From: Siphonodentalium dalli
Lineage: Eukaryota > Mollusca > Scaphopoda > Gadilida > Siphonodentaliidae
Reading direction: 5' to 3'
Assembly (NCBI GenBank): GCA_032622095.1
Contig: CP136069.1
Location: 128,009,123-128,073,122, forward strand
DNA length: 64,000 nt
Shown here: in pieces, positions 11,818-23,413 of the stretch
How the letters are laid out: the number at the start of each line of letters is the position of its first letter
Numbering within the stretch: the first letter of the stretch is position 1
Program-made: the position numbers and the translations under genes
The notes under the pieces: model-generated
Told to the model about the DNA's origin: nothing
Seen by the model: only the letters and a program-made list of their open reading frames with translations
Databases searched by the model: none

Positions 11818-12497
11818 GCCGTTCAAGACTGAGTTTAGTGTGCCTGTCATTTGCAGAATGAGGTCCCCATATGATGAATTTAGTTACTCTATCCCGCATT
11901 GCGGGCTAGCATCACCAAATTCACCATATGTGCACCCCATTCTGATTACGCCTCATCTTCTCTGGAAAGTTACTTCTTTATAAAATGTCTATAGAAACTT
12001 CTTTACATAGATTTTATTTCTTTTTCAGTTTAGTTTCTCTATATCCCAAAATTGGCAGACGACACATTTACATAATCGAGGTTCCCAATGGGTGTACATC
12101 ACAATATTCACCATTTGGGAATTTCAACCTGAGTCAATGTCTCCCATAGCATATGGGGTCACGCAGAATGAGTCAACAATGAGGTCCCCATAGAGTGAAT
12201 TTAATGACGCTATCCCGCTATCAGTTTAGTTTCTCTATATCCCAAAATTGGCAGACGACACATTTACATAATCGAGGTTCCCAATGGGTGTACATCACAA
12301 TATTCACCATTTGGGAATTTCAACCTGAGTCAATGTCTCCCATAGCATATGGGGTCACGCAGAATGAGTCAACAATGAGGTCCCCATAGAGTGAATTTAA
12401 TGACGCTATCCCGCATAGCGGGCTAGCATTACCAAATTCACCATCTGGGGATATCATTGCAAATGACAGGCACACTAAACTCAGACTTGAAGCCGTT
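11818..12497. mobile_element. MITE with about 50-bp TIRs and internal palindromes
   Basis: The left arm (from GCCGTTCAAGACTGAGTTTA) is matched by the reverse complement of the right arm (ending TAAACTCAGACTTGAAGCCG), with CTGTCATTTGCA in both. Just inside each end is an imperfect palindrome with the stem CTATCCCGC / GCGGGCTAG flanked by GAATTT and AAATTC. The interior carries an exact 196-bp tandem duplication. No coding content, and the target duplication is unclear. Confidence 0.7.
12026..12417. repeat. Exact 196-bp tandem duplication
   Basis: The unit starting CAGTTTAGTTTCTCTATATC at 12026 repeats at 12222 with no difference I can find across 196 bases. Perfect identity in otherwise drifting DNA means a recent duplication or an assembly artefact. 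Confidence 0.85.
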
Positions 12498-13539
12498 ACA
12501 GAAAATCAAATAGGGCAAGTGAATCTTGTTCCTGATCGATTGTAATTTGGATAATTTCAACTTGAGTTGCACTCTTATATGCGAATGACTTAGTTGACAC
12601 AGGACAGTTAATTTGTTTGATTGACTATCTGGATGATGTGGGGGTGATTTATTGGATCTGTCGGTTCAATAGCACTTTGTGGCGTTTTACGCTCGCCATG
12701 TAGGGCATTTATTTCAACCGGTTATACGTTCGTTACTTACAAATGGAAAAAGAGTGTACAATGTGGCTAATGGAGATTTACATGCAAATCTCCAAAGCAC
12801 ATGGTAAGTGATGAATGAAGCAGTTGTCTGGGAACGCAGATATATATCATTGAACAGCCATTGCATTTAAACGACGGTTTGGCTACATGTATATGTAAAT
12901 ATTCAATGACCACTACAGAATTAGGTTTGAACTCTTAGTAAAATTAAATTAAAAAATTAAATTTCAAACATGCTAACCGAGCATTTACCAAGACCAACCT
13001 CCCGATAAATTAATGTATCTATTGTCTTCAATATCGCATCACATGTATATCTTTTTATGCTGCGGAAATATCTTCTGATTGTTCATGTATTTACCCCATG
13101 GACAGTGGTCATATGTTAGTGTTAACCGTACTGTATATAAAGCGTGCTCTTTTCTATTAAAGCGAAACGTTATAGACAATTTGAGAAAGTAAGGTAAATT
13201 ATCCAACCAATATTTGTTTCGTATGGGTGATGTGTTAACTTTTGACATACATATGACAACATTTACATGCATTCGCTAAATGTGTTTGTATTGTGCATTA
13301 TATTGATATGTCTGTGCCACAAAGGGACACTCATTGAGCAATTGTCCGTTGAATCACAATTGAACAATATGGCAATTAATAGTGGAAGTCACTTCCGGTC
13401 ACGTGTCCCAATCTACGAAGCGTATAGTTGGCCAATCGATAGATAGATGGAATCAGTGTAACCGGAATATTTCAATTATGTGTGGAAGACCAGAAATCTA
13501 TTCCCATGAACAAATGGGAAACGATCATAATTCACTCAC
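12498..13539. other. AT-rich intronic DNA, no feature seen
   Basis: Lies between the 12-kb MITE and the TM1 exon. No splice-flanked open frame or transposon motif was recognised. Confidence 0.4.
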
Positions 13540-13631
13540 CGGAAAGACTGGAAAATTATGAATCCGACGGTGGTGAAGATGAGTGACGTGGAATAACCGG
13601 CGATGAATACTGTATCGATGGCACGAGCAGT
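13540..13631 (-). CDS. Class B GPCR, TM1 exon
   Basis: A 92-bp internal exon, read from 13631 to 13540. The acceptor is ATGTTTTTGACAG and the donor GTGAGT. Thirty codons plus two bases encode A-R-A-I-D-T-V-F-I-A-G-Y-S-T-S-L-I-F, then a hydrophobic run ending I-I-F-Q-S-F-R. The G-Y-S-x-S-L motif followed by I-F-x-x-F-R is the hallmark of class B TM1. Entry phase 0 matches the exit of the hormone-domain exon; exit phase 2 falls at the conserved F-R boundary before intracellular loop 1. Directly joined, the linker between the last hormone-domain cysteine and TM1 would be about 10 residues shorter than usual, so a small phase 0/0 exon may exist in the large intron. Confidence 0.85.
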
Positions 13632-14396
13632 CTGTCAAAAACATAAAAGAAATAGTTAAAGACACAATCTAGATAAACTGGACAGCATTGTGTTTTGATT
13701 TATAACATGCTGCTGTCCCAATTTACAAATCCGTTCGGGACACGCGTTCCAAACGCATCCAGATGACGTCACATGCACGACATAAACGTCATTGGGTTTA
13801 ACCATGAAATCGGAACTATTTTATAAAATAAAAGCATCCTCACACAGAACATGTCCTGAATGTGACTGAATAGACCGTGTAAGTCTGTTTTGTAAAATCT
13901 TTAATCACAGATTCAAGGACGGGTGGCGTGCAATAAACACGGAAAGACACGTTTTTAATGAGATTGTCGATACGGCACCTGTGCCATCGCAGAAGGATAT
14001 AACTCGAGGTTGCGCCTCTCGTTATTACGCGCCGCGTGTATACTAATGTACAAATTCCTGTTTCGCCTGGGCGCTGCCATAGTTCACGGGGGTTCTATTT
14101 ATAGAATGTTAATTATTGGGACACATTAATTTTTTATTTTTTTTTAATATTTGTATTAGGATCCTGATAAGCATATCTCATAAATTATTAGAAGTTGTAG
14201 TGCGACCCCGATGCCGAGGTGTAGTGCGACCCCGAGGACGAGCCTGGTAAAAGGTGTAGTTGAGAATTTCAATTTCGTTTATTGGCGCTTACATTATGTC
14301 AATAATGTTGATTTTTGGTTTGTGATAAGCTATGCCAATTACAAATAAAAGAAATAAAAAAGATTCCATAATTACAATCATGGGTATATAATATAT

Positions 14397-14437
14397 GATC
14401 TTGAGTGCGTTACCATTTCTGACTATGGTTTTCTTGT
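14397..14437 (+). repeat. Solo copy of the DIRS-flanking terminal repeat
   Basis: GATCTTGAGTGCGTTACCAT followed by TTCTGACTATGGTTTTCTTG also occurs at 34534-34574 in the same orientation and inverted at 51775-51815. Those two flank the DIRS element, so this looks like an isolated terminal fragment of the same family. Confidence 0.6.
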
Positions 14438-14535
14438 ATCCTCTTTAAAACACTTCAAATGTTTCCGTTATTTCGTCAAAAACACTTCTTCAAATATCTC
14501 CGTTATTTAGTTAATAACAATATTTTCTTATTTTA

Positions 14536-14615
14536 GGATCGCATATCAAAATGAGAGGATATGGTGATCCCCTTTTCATGGGATCACCATATCCTCTCAT
14601 TTTGATATATGATCC
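14536..14615. repeat. 36-bp-arm hairpin
   Basis: The left arm runs from GGATCGCATATCAAAATGAG to GGTGATCCC. After an 8-base loop (CTTTTCAT) the right arm is the reverse complement with only one or two mismatches. Transcripts of either strand would fold into a long stable stem. Confidence 0.9.
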
Positions 14616-15149
14616 TGCCTTCATTGACCCACGAGTGACTCCTGAGACGAGGATCACATATTATATGATGCCCTATCCTACGGAGGATCACATATTGTTT
14701 GATATCTACATCCGTGCGCATGGCCTGGCAATTTTAGTCACTTGGTGTGTCGCTAGCATGTACTCATCCATACCAGTTAAATCAGGCATATAAGCAATCG
14801 AAGAAGCATTTGAAACATATCTGGACGAGAATAGACACACCCCGATAAGTATATCAACCGTTGGGAATGGTTTTAATTTAATAAGGAATTTGGCATCAGA
14901 TCCAGGGAGTAACAAAAGGGGAAAATTTGCTCCTATCTTCACGACAATCTAAGCTGCGAAATGGGAGAGAGAAGCTTTATCCCAGCGTGACAAGAAACCA
15001 TTGATTTATTTCCGTTTTTTATGAAATATTTTCATTTGGATTAATTCCAGAGTAGAATTGGATATTTTCTTTCATATTTTCAATTCAAACGATGACAACA
15101 TCAACTAAGAACCTACAATCTCAAATGTTTTAGTAAATTTTTAGATGAA

Positions 15150-15900
15150 ACTATTTTAAGGACCGCCGTTTACAAGACGCAACAGTTTTCTTCAAGGAAA
15201 CTGATACTCATGCCTTATTGCATAACATCTCATTTCATCCTCTCAGACATTTTACTGGCCTCATCAAATCTCAAATCATCCGTTTCGCAGAATTTGTTCA
15301 GATCAACATTATCTTAATGACGCTTGTAACTTTCTTTCAATCTCTCATTTATCGTGTCTATTCATGCAATACGCCAACTCAGATTATTTAAGCTGAAACT
15401 ATTCATGATTTTTTTTTCAATTTCAATCGCCTTCACTTCCTTTCAAACAGCACCCGAACGGTCGCATTTTCTCGAACGGAAACGCCAGTAACTGTAAAAA
15501 TAAGCGTTGCGCCATTAACACCAGCAACATATTGAGATAGGGATTTCTTTCAGAGCGAATCCACTCGCATTCAATATAGGATCACTCATTAAATGGATTG
15601 CTAGTCTGCAAATTTAATTTTTCAGATTCCAATGTGTAGGTCGGACCAAAAATGAACTCATAGTCCGCATGAGGTCACATCTCTCAGATATCAAACTCAA
15701 GTTGGACAAGCCAGTTGCCAACTATTTCAGGTCACCAGGACATAACCTACTGACTTTCCTGTCATGCCCATAACAGAGGGGATTAAATCTTTGAGACTGC
15801 AGCGATAAGAATTTTGGATATTAGCACTCAAAATTCCTTTTATGGAACAACCAACCAGTTCGACCCAACAGCTTGATCTGTCTTCCTCTTATATGTACTC
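15150..15900 (+). pseudogene. Penelope-like retroelement, C-terminal region with GIY-YIG remnant
   Basis: Broken plus-strand frames show K-E-T-D-T-H-A-L-L-H followed by S-F-H-P, then L-I-K-S-Q-I-I-R-F, a signature of the region after the reverse transcriptase in Penelope-type and related GIY-YIG retroelements. Further on, frames around 15640-15760 give V-G-R-T-K, then H-L-S-D-I-K-L-K-L-D-K-P-V-A-N-Y-F and R-S-P-G-H-N, the C-terminal half of a GIY-YIG endonuclease. Stops and frameshifts interrupt it throughout. The RT palm is absent. Family assignment is from motif order, not from alignment. Confidence 0.65.
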
Positions 15901-16601
15901 ACCGCAACACGGAAATTGCGCGAATATTAAAGAAGGCGATCAAATTGAAAGGAGAACTGCTGAACCACTCAACAAAAAGTGATCATCGCATTTAAGGAGA
16001 ATCAGAATCTTAAAGATAAGTTAATCAGTCATTAACTAATGGAGTTTCATCTGCTTTTTTTATATCTTCCTTATCCCACAATTTTTCGCATCGTCGTGGG
16101 GATAGGCCCCATCAATTACAGTCTGGGCGCACTGAATTGTTTTAAATGGGTTTTTTTTTTGGACACCCTTCAGGTGATTAATTTGTTTTTGTTCCTCTAC
16201 ACGAACAACTCACGGTGGTTTACGTCGTCGCTTGGGCATCTTAAACGTCTACTATTGCGTTAGTTATCCGTATTTAGTAATCAATTTTTTATATGGGTCC
16301 CGACTAATCATTACCTGCGACGATTTGTCGTCGCCTGGTATCTTTAGTGTATCATTTTATAAGTAAGCATTATATCCCACATTCCGGATTACCTATGCCG
16401 TGAAATCTAACTAAGCGCACCTCAAATATGATTGATTCCGCACTGAAGCGCATTCTGGAATATGCTTATCGTTACATGTATATGTGCCGGTGTACTGTTG
16501 TTAGACATAAACTCACCATGCATTTACATGTACACAAGTTACTTGCAATGTCTTACTTATATATTGGATATACATGTATAGTAGCTGAAACAGGATCCCT
16601 A

Positions 16602-16649
16602 CAGCCCCTGCACAAATGGTTTTGCGGCCCATTTGTGTGTTAGGGGCTG
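16602..16649. repeat. Foldback CAGCCCCTGCACAAATGG
   Basis: CAGCCCCTGCACAAATGG pairs with CCCATTTGTGTGTTAGGGGCTG across a short loop, with one small bulge. Short intronic hairpin of unknown origin. Confidence 0.7.
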
Positions 16650-16789
16650 CGCATATTTTGATCTTAGACATAGCCTTTAATCAGCGGTGGCCCCTTTGTG
16701 AGCTCCGATTTTGATTAAACAAAAACTTATTAAAAATTTGGACAAAATATTTTTGTTTTAATCAAAATTTTGAAAATCTAACGCCGTTA

Positions 16790-16926
16790 TATAACATCCA
16801 CTAGGGTACCCCGAGTCACCAAACTAAATTTGATTGAAATCGATCCTGGGGTCTGGGAGAACAATCGCAAACAGACAGACGGATAGACAAATAGACAAAC
16901 ATATTCTACTCGTTTATATATATAGA
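16790..16926 (+). repeat. Dispersed repeat ending in CAGACAGACGGATAGACAAA
   Basis: Contains CCACTAGGGTACCCCGAGTC, GATTGAAATCGATCCTGGGG, a CAGACAGA/ATAGACAA quasi-microsatellite and the terminal CTCGTTTATATATATAGAT. This module is typical of short interspersed repeats in marine invertebrates. Non-coding. Confidence 0.5.
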
Positions 16927-17206
16927 TTGTCCAAATAGCCCCCTGTTCTCTGAGTAATATAGCTACACACAAATATCTTTTACCAACAATTAAGGAGACA
17001 ACATATATTAACGATATCTCTTACCTTCCCTTCTTATACATTTGATAGCTATATATATCGGACAATAAGGTTACATATTACCTACATGTTTATTTTATTA
17101 TTGCACGCACGTTATACTTAGTTCAATTCGTTTTGATCTTTACAAATTACCCAACCCGTGAAGGTGACTTGATTGTCAAATAAAAGTGTCGTATCACATC
17201 GCATCC

Positions 17207-17601
17207 TTAACACACAACAAACCGGCCGAAACCGGCCAAATAAAGCTTCAACAGCCTAAAATATCTTGGGTCTGTCTCAATAAAACCATACAAATATGGA
17301 TATCATTGGAACCGGCTCATTGACCACATTGTGATGGTTACAGTTATGCCCTGTGCCAATGCATTCTCTTATATATGCGAGTCGACCATAGGTCGCCTCG
17401 CATATATAAGAGAATGCATTGGCCTAAAAAATATCTTTTTTTAACACTTTTTACCATTTTTTCTTACATTCTTTAACAATTTTATAATTTTTAATGTGTT
17501 AAGCCAATGCATTCTCGTATATATGCGAGGCGACCTATGGTCGACTCGCATATATAAGAGAATGCATTGGCACAGGGCCGTTCTGTTGAGTAAAGGGTTA
17601 A
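17207..17601 (+). mobile_element. TTAA-flanked piggyBac-type MITE, copy B
   Basis: Same structure as copy A: AACCGGCC repeats, the conserved left body, two inverted 68-bp palindromes, then AGTAAAGGGTTAA. The left terminus is damaged (CACACAACAAACC in place of CCCTTTACCCAACAAACC). The spacer between palindromes is longer than in copy A. Confidence 0.85.
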
Positions 17602-17778
17602 AAGGAGACTGTACACAAATATCTCGATGACGAGCTTTCTATTTTTGCATTCCGGTTTATCTGCCATCTGTAACATTATACTTCATACTCATCAGACAGT
17701 CAAGTAATGTACATCTGGTTACCTTATTCACCCAATCAGAGAATACAGAAATCAACAACATTTGAGAACAGTACCCCT

Positions 17779-18178
17779 TTAACCCTTTACCCAACAGAAC
17801 GGCCCTGTGCCAATGCATTCTCTTATATATGCGAGTCGACCATAGGTCGCCTCGCATATATAAGAGAATGCATTGGCTTAACACATTAAAAATTAAAAAA
17901 TTGTTAAAGAATGTAAGAAAAAATGGTAAAAAGTGTTAAAAAAAGATTTTTTTTAGGCCAATGCATTCTCTTATATATGCAAGGCGACATATGGTCGACT
18001 CGCATATATAAGAGAATGCATTGGCCCAGGACATAACTGTAACTATCACAATGTGGTCAAGGAGCCGATTCCAATGATATCCATATTTGTATGGTTCTAT
18101 TGAGACAGACCGAAGATATTTTAGGCTGTTGAAGCTTTATTTGGCCGATTTTGGCCGGTTTGTTGGGTAAAGGGTTAA
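17779..18178 (-). mobile_element. TTAA-flanked piggyBac-type MITE, copy C (inverted)
   Basis: Opposite orientation to copy B and 177 bp away. Both termini are intact (TTAACCCTTTACCCAACA at the left, TGTTGGGTAAAGGGTTAA at the right), with TTAA on both sides. It carries both 68-bp palindromes. Together copies B and C form a nearly 1-kb inverted repeat with a short unique loop. Confidence 0.9.
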
Positions 18179-18401
18179 GTCCAACAGATAACACGAATAA
18201 TACATCCGTAAGATTTGCCTTACAATCCAAAAATGGATCCATGAGTAGGGTTGGCCGACATGTATGTGTGCTAGTGATAATAAATGCCATCCAGTGCAAC
18301 TATAACGTCTCTTACATTGAATTGCGCTGAATGGAACTCCACTGGAATGAATTGCACTAATATCAATATAAAGTTATTAACCTTTTCATGACAGGAGATC
18401 A

Positions 18402-18490
18402 TGTGCCAGTGCATTCTCTTATATATGCGTGTTTCCCACAGGGAGATGCGCTGGTGCAGCATTGATAATCTTGTGCCAGTGCATACTCAT
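18402..18490. repeat. Partial double-hairpin fragments
   Basis: GTGCCAGTGCATTCTCTTAT followed by ATATGCG at 18402-18429, and again GTGCCAGTGCATACTCATAT at 18473-18492, match one arm of the 68-bp palindrome. Both are broken before the palindrome centre. Confidence 0.6.
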
Positions 18491-18894
18491 ATTTATTACA
18501 TGATCCTACACTTATTCGGATCCTTTCAATAAACCCATTCTATAAATTGTGATATTAAACATTCGTTTAATAACAGGAAATATTGCCAGGTGACATTTGA
18601 CTGCCGGTTTGTCTTCTGTTTACATTCCGTACGCTATGTCTCAAAATACTATGGCTTCCAATATTTTTCCAACAGACTATAATGAGTGAAGAGTTTGAAA
18701 AGTTATGTAATTAAATATACGCCATTAAATACGCAAAGAGTCTTTATTTGTCTGGGACTATAATCTTTACGCGGGCAAACAACGCATTGTTACGGGAAAC
18801 GTCATCGCATGCCTTATAGAAGCCGGTGCTAGTTCCGCGCCCCATTTGTTGATGTAAGTATGTTTTGTTGAGGTTTTGGACCATGTAATAAATA

Positions 18895-19033
18895 GAATCT
18901 ACAACTCGTCCCCAGTTTATAGCGGAAATTACAAAACTCGTCCAGTAAATTAGATCTGGATATCGCCTTCAGACCTAATTTACAGGACTCGTTTTGAAAA
19001 TTCCGCTATAAACTGGGGACTCGTTGTAGATCC
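18895..19033. repeat. 139-bp foldback with about 60-bp arms
   Basis: GAATCTACAACTCGTCCCCA and TTTATAGCGGAAATT on the left are matched by the reverse complement on the right, as are ACTCGTCCAGTAAATTAG and its partner, around a short centre. A foldback transposon remnant or a hairpin-forming MITE. It abuts the tail of the L2-type LINE on the right. Confidence 0.85.
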
Positions 19034-19042
19034 TCGCCTCGC

Positions 19043-19800
19043 ATTATTATTATATATATACATTTAAAAAAAGGCACGAAACATCAATTAGTTTCAATGC
19101 GCTTTACATAAAATGATACACACAAAAATCACAATAAAAACAATTGGTCAACAACTAAGAAATTAAAACACGGAGTAGGAGATTTAAAAAATGTGAGTCG
19201 TTAAAACTATACACAGCGGTAAGAAGATAATTGACACTCAAATAAAAGTCACTGCACTTAAATATCTGTTTTGAAGATAACAAGTGGTTGCATAATCTAC
19301 TGTGACTTATTTGTCTGTTGCAATTTGAAGCACAGATGGAAAAGGTGTGTTTTCAGTTCTCGCTTCAACGCTGACAAAGTGTCACAACGTCGAATGTTGA
19401 GCGGCAGCCCAGTCCAAACAGATGTAGCGACCTCCTGGAATGAACGGTGCCCATAGTTGTTATCATGCTTGTCGATAGTTTTAATGTTCTGGCAGCAGGA
19501 TATAGCGCGAGTGTTAGCTCCGATTGCTCGAGCATTGACCACAAACATTTCTGATATGTATGACGGATTTACGTGGCGGATAGAGTTAAAGACAGTCACT
19601 GCACATTTAAATTGGACACGGAAGCTCAAAGTCATAATGTGCTCTTTGATCAGAATGTGTGTTATTCTGTCATATTTTAGATTGTTGTACATCAGCTGTG
19701 CGCAGGTGTTAGTAAGGACATCCAGTCGTTGAATATTATCTTGCGTAATATGTGTCAGCAAAGAGTTCAGACTGTCAACACGTGAAATCACAAGAAACAA
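19043..19800 (-). pseudogene. L2/CR1-type LINE 3' end
   Basis: Minus-strand open frame (19800-19297, 167 codons). It carries R-L-D-V-L-T-N-T-C-A-Q-L-M, H-I-L-I-K-E-H-I and R-V-Q-F-K-C-A-V-T-V-F-N-S-I, then V-A-T-S-V-W-T-G-L-P-L-N-I-R followed by L-K-R-E-L-K-T-H-L-F, the ordered C-terminal blocks of L2/CR1-type reverse transcriptases. The 3' untranslated part includes AAAGCGCATTGAAAC and finishes in an AT-rich (TATAATAATAAT) tail at about 19045, typical of L2-like elements. The RT palm is missing, so this is a 5'-truncated insertion. Confidence 0.75.
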
Positions 19801-19911
19801 GATAGCGCTCTTCGTGGCCTCTTTGCTTAGATGGCAACGAACAAGCCGCAGACACCGGAGATGGAAGTAGCCTGTATTATCAAGTTAGAGACCATGGTGT
19901 CCATTGTCACA

Positions 19912-20825
19912 ATTCAATTCAATTCAATTTATTAGTATTCTGATCATCAAAATAGATATAACAGAAACATATTTCAAAAATTGATGCAAATATAATTGTT
20001 GCATGGATACACATGTGGATATAATATAAGTTGTATACAGTAATTGACTTGACATGTATATAATTATATTTATCTGATATATATATATCGGTTTACTGTT
20101 CTGTTCGGCGTTATCGGTTTCGTGTTCGGTTATTGGATATGGATTTTGAATGGTTGTATATAGGAATTAGGAATTGAGCCTCAAGAGGACTCAGATTGTA
20201 CTACTTTTAGCGCATTTCGTATGAATAATGATAATTTTCTCAATGTTTTCTTGTTGTGGGTTCTGAAAAGTGTGGCTAATTTCAATAGATTTGGCCTCTT
20301 ATAGAAGTATGGCGTAAGATACTTTTCTCTTAGTTCTCTAAGTTCACTACAGCGTAAAATTATGTGATATTCGTCACCAATCTCGACACTGCATAGCGTG
20401 CATACTCGTTGATTTATTTCAACGTTGTTCCACGAACCTTTCTCTATAGGAAGCATGTGGTTTCTAGTTCGGAATTTGATGAGGCTGTGGACGATCTGAT
20501 TATCGCTAAGTGATATATATTTTTCCGGTTCGAACGTGTTTTTAATAATTCTATAAAACGCGAATTTGCTTGATTTATCAATAGAGGTCCACCACTCTTG
20601 AATGTATAAATCACGCATTTTCTGGTTTGCGGAGCGCGTTAGGCGCTGGATACTAGTCACCCTTTGGTTGGTCCAAACATTGCTCATTCCTAGGGAGTTA
20701 AAATGCGCTCCCATGCAAGTTACAAATACCTGGAGCATGATGGAATTGTTGTCTCCATGTCGAATATGGAATTGTTCATCTTTGTTGTTGTTGGTAGATA
20801 GAGACAGAGCTTGGAGAGTATGCAC
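19912..20825 (-). pseudogene. LINE 3' end with zinc-knuckle and AATTG tail
   Basis: The longest open frame in the window (214 codons, 20825-20181). Residues about 126-165 contain V-C-T-L-C-S-V-E-I-G-D-E-Y-H-I-I-L-R-C-S, a C-x2-C-x8-H-x4-C knuckle, preceded by I-V-H-S-L-I-K-F-R-T-R-N-H-M-L-P-I-E, a pairing typical of the extreme C-terminus of invertebrate LINE polyproteins. Downstream the element ends in a tandem AATTG run at 19912-19935, a plausible 3' tail. The RT core is not present. The intact frame suggests a younger insertion than the neighbouring LINE. Confidence 0.75.
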
Positions 20826-20857
20826 TGGCTTACAAGGTAAATGTAAATATTATTAGA

Positions 20858-20883
20858 CCAATATATAAGAGAATGCATTGCAG
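20858..20883. repeat. Partial double-hairpin fragment
   Basis: CCAATATATAAGAGAATGCATTGC matches one arm of the 68-bp palindrome and sits just upstream of the LINE truncation point. Confidence 0.55.
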
Positions 20884-22441
20884 GGTTTTCGCAAAATTTA
20901 AAAAAAGCTGCAGTCATCAAAGGGTTAGAGAAGAAGCCCGGTCCGATTTCACGCCATAGAAGCACCATCTGTTCGTGTTCAATCCATAAATTAATTAGAT
21001 CAGAAATACACATATAACATCGTTAGCCTCGTTGATATGAGGATATCCCCGTTCAAAAGAGGAAACTTTAGGACATTTTGTCAGACTAGCAAAAATACCA
21101 ATGGTCGCCTCTTACAAAGAGCGTTCATGACTATTTTGCCCAAACACGGTAGATCATAAAGAGGATTCTCAATAATGAACTTTTTTTTATCGTTTTGTGA
21201 CGTAGTCTTATTCGTGATTTTGTTGATTACCGCGATGGCCTGCGTGATACGAATAATTGTGTGTGCAAACATTTTTTCGTTTCACTTTTTTTTGCCCAGT
21301 AATCGGAAAATTGGCTAAGGAAATTCTGACTTTATTAGGTGTCAAATCGGATATGACATCTTTAACATATTTTTAGCCTATCTGTATCACAAGAACCGGA
21401 CAGGGGTGTATTAACAGTGAACATAGTTTTAAATTTCAAACCTTCTAGTGGCTTTCAATGTTTTGATTTTTGATTCCATATGATGTCGAATGAATGTTGG
21501 TCGATAAATACATGAAATATTAATAATATGCGAGCCTGATATGGCTCAGAATAACCGAATGGATGCACATATTAGCAGCTGCTTCACATGTTTCACCAAC
21601 GCTTCCATGAGCAATAAAATGATCAACTTGCAACTGATGAAGATCTTATAGTCTTTGTCTCTTTTTCGTCTCTGGTGATTTCATTTATAAATTTTAACGT
21701 TTGGGTTGTATTAATTGAGATATTTTGGTGCGTACGTTCAAAATTATTTTCCAAATTGTGTAAAACCGCTCCGATCCACTGCTCCCCATCCTAAATTTAA
21801 GACAAGTGAACGAGGAATCAGGTGTCTGCACAGAATTGGGTCACTCTTCCACCATTCCCCCTATTTTCATATGCCTTGCAGATTCCCTCTTCTCATCATA
21901 GATTTGGTACCAACTTCACTTTGTGATAAAATATTATACATGTATGACTAATTTGTTTCAGGCCATTTTTCTTTCAGCTTATCCTAATTTGACATCAAAA
22001 AGCTTTCGAGCCCTCATCCAGCATTTCATTATGACTTTTTACTGTCATCCCGGGATGCTAGGTGTAATTGTCGCTAACCCTACATGATGTGTTACCTGGT
22101 CAGACACCCACTTACCACTTGGTTACCTACCTATAACACTTTTGAGTGTATATACGAAAAGGTGCGGTATCCCCTAACTTTGGTTAAAAGGTTAGTTTAA
22201 ACATATTTTATTAGCAAAAATAACTAATTGGATTGGGGCACAAGTTATTGCTAACTTAATGACTTGATTGACGCCCCTTTCCAACAAACAATTAACAATT
22301 AACAAAAGAGTTAGGCTTCCTGCCTGCAATACATATAATATAAAGGTATACAAAGAACACTTGTATGCTATATAAATTAAGATAAATTGGGGATACACAT
22401 TAAGATGTCAAAGGATATGTGTATTGCTTGCGTCAATATGG
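20884..22441. other. Intergenic-like intronic DNA, no gene seen
   Basis: Several short frames occur without domain similarity. 20890-20960 reads like a generic repeat segment (TCATCAAAGGGTTAGAGAAG). Nothing else is supported. Confidence 0.4.
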
Positions 22442-22449
22442 GTGAGGGT

Positions 22450-23413
22450 CAGTGTTCGCGCTGTCGGTAGCCAAATTAGCCAATGGCTAATCTTTTTTGA
22501 ATTTGGCTAATAAAAATTTCATTTGGCTAAACTTTTGGCTAAACATTTTTTGACCCCAAATGGAGACTGAAAGCATGAATTTTTGGCAAGTGGGTTTTCA
22601 ATTTTGTGATGTGAACGATCTAGTCCGAAAACATCGTAAGTGGGAATATATCGCCGACTGTACAAAGGGAAACCCGATCGCGGACAGTACAAAGGGAAAC
22701 CCGTCACTCTGCACGAAACAGCAAAAAATCATTATTTTACATTTAATCCACTAATCCCCCATTGTCTGTCTGGTCACTCACGGGACTCCTGCACAATGCA
22801 TGTTTATGATGACATTGTATTTATGACGGCCAAGGTTTATGAGCACCAAGTGTAAGACAATAGCTTAATCAGCCAAATGTGAATCACGACAGATATTTTG
22901 TGGCTATTTGTCGTCAATACCGATACATTCAAAATAATATGCATGCTTTTATGACAGATTGCAATTTGATAATGGCGTAACAATATTAAGTTATTAGTTT
23001 CCAGATGTCACTTAAATATTTTCGCAAGGATAATTAACATTTAATGATTTAAAAAAAGATATTGATATAAAACAAAAAAATAATGACATTATAAGAAGGA
23101 CAATCCCGGGTTAACCGCCCCCCCAAATCACTCTTTCACATAAAGATTGATAAATTTTTAATAAATGATAGATAAACAAATATTTCTAGTTCATCAAAAT
23201 TAGTTAAATTATTGTGTATTTCCCTGTGCCTGTTAGATTTGACGTTTTAGTCATTAATTGTGAACCGACCACAAAACGATGATTTAATTTGGCCCTTTTT
23301 TTTTTTTAATTTGGCTAAAAAACATTTGGCTAAAGTTTTTTTCATTTGGCTAATAAAATTTTCATTTGGCTAAACTTTTGGCTAAAGTTTTTTTCGGTCC
23401 AGCGCGAACACTG
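22450..23413. mobile_element. hAT MITE with 8-bp target duplication GTGAGGGT
   Basis: Left end CAGTGTTCGCGCTG and right end CAGCGCGAACACTG are perfect 14-bp inverted repeats starting with CAGTG, as expected for hAT. The 8-bp direct repeats GTGAGGGT lie at 22442-22449 and 23414-23421. Both subterminal regions carry four or more copies of TTTGGCTAA in the same orientation, possible transposase-binding sites. The 964-bp body contains no transposase, so it is non-autonomous. Related degraded ends occur near 38.4 and 46.4 kb. Confidence 0.93.

Noticed and set aside
20602-20856. Plus-strand frame opposite the LINE
   Set aside because: Shadow of the minus-strand LINE frame.
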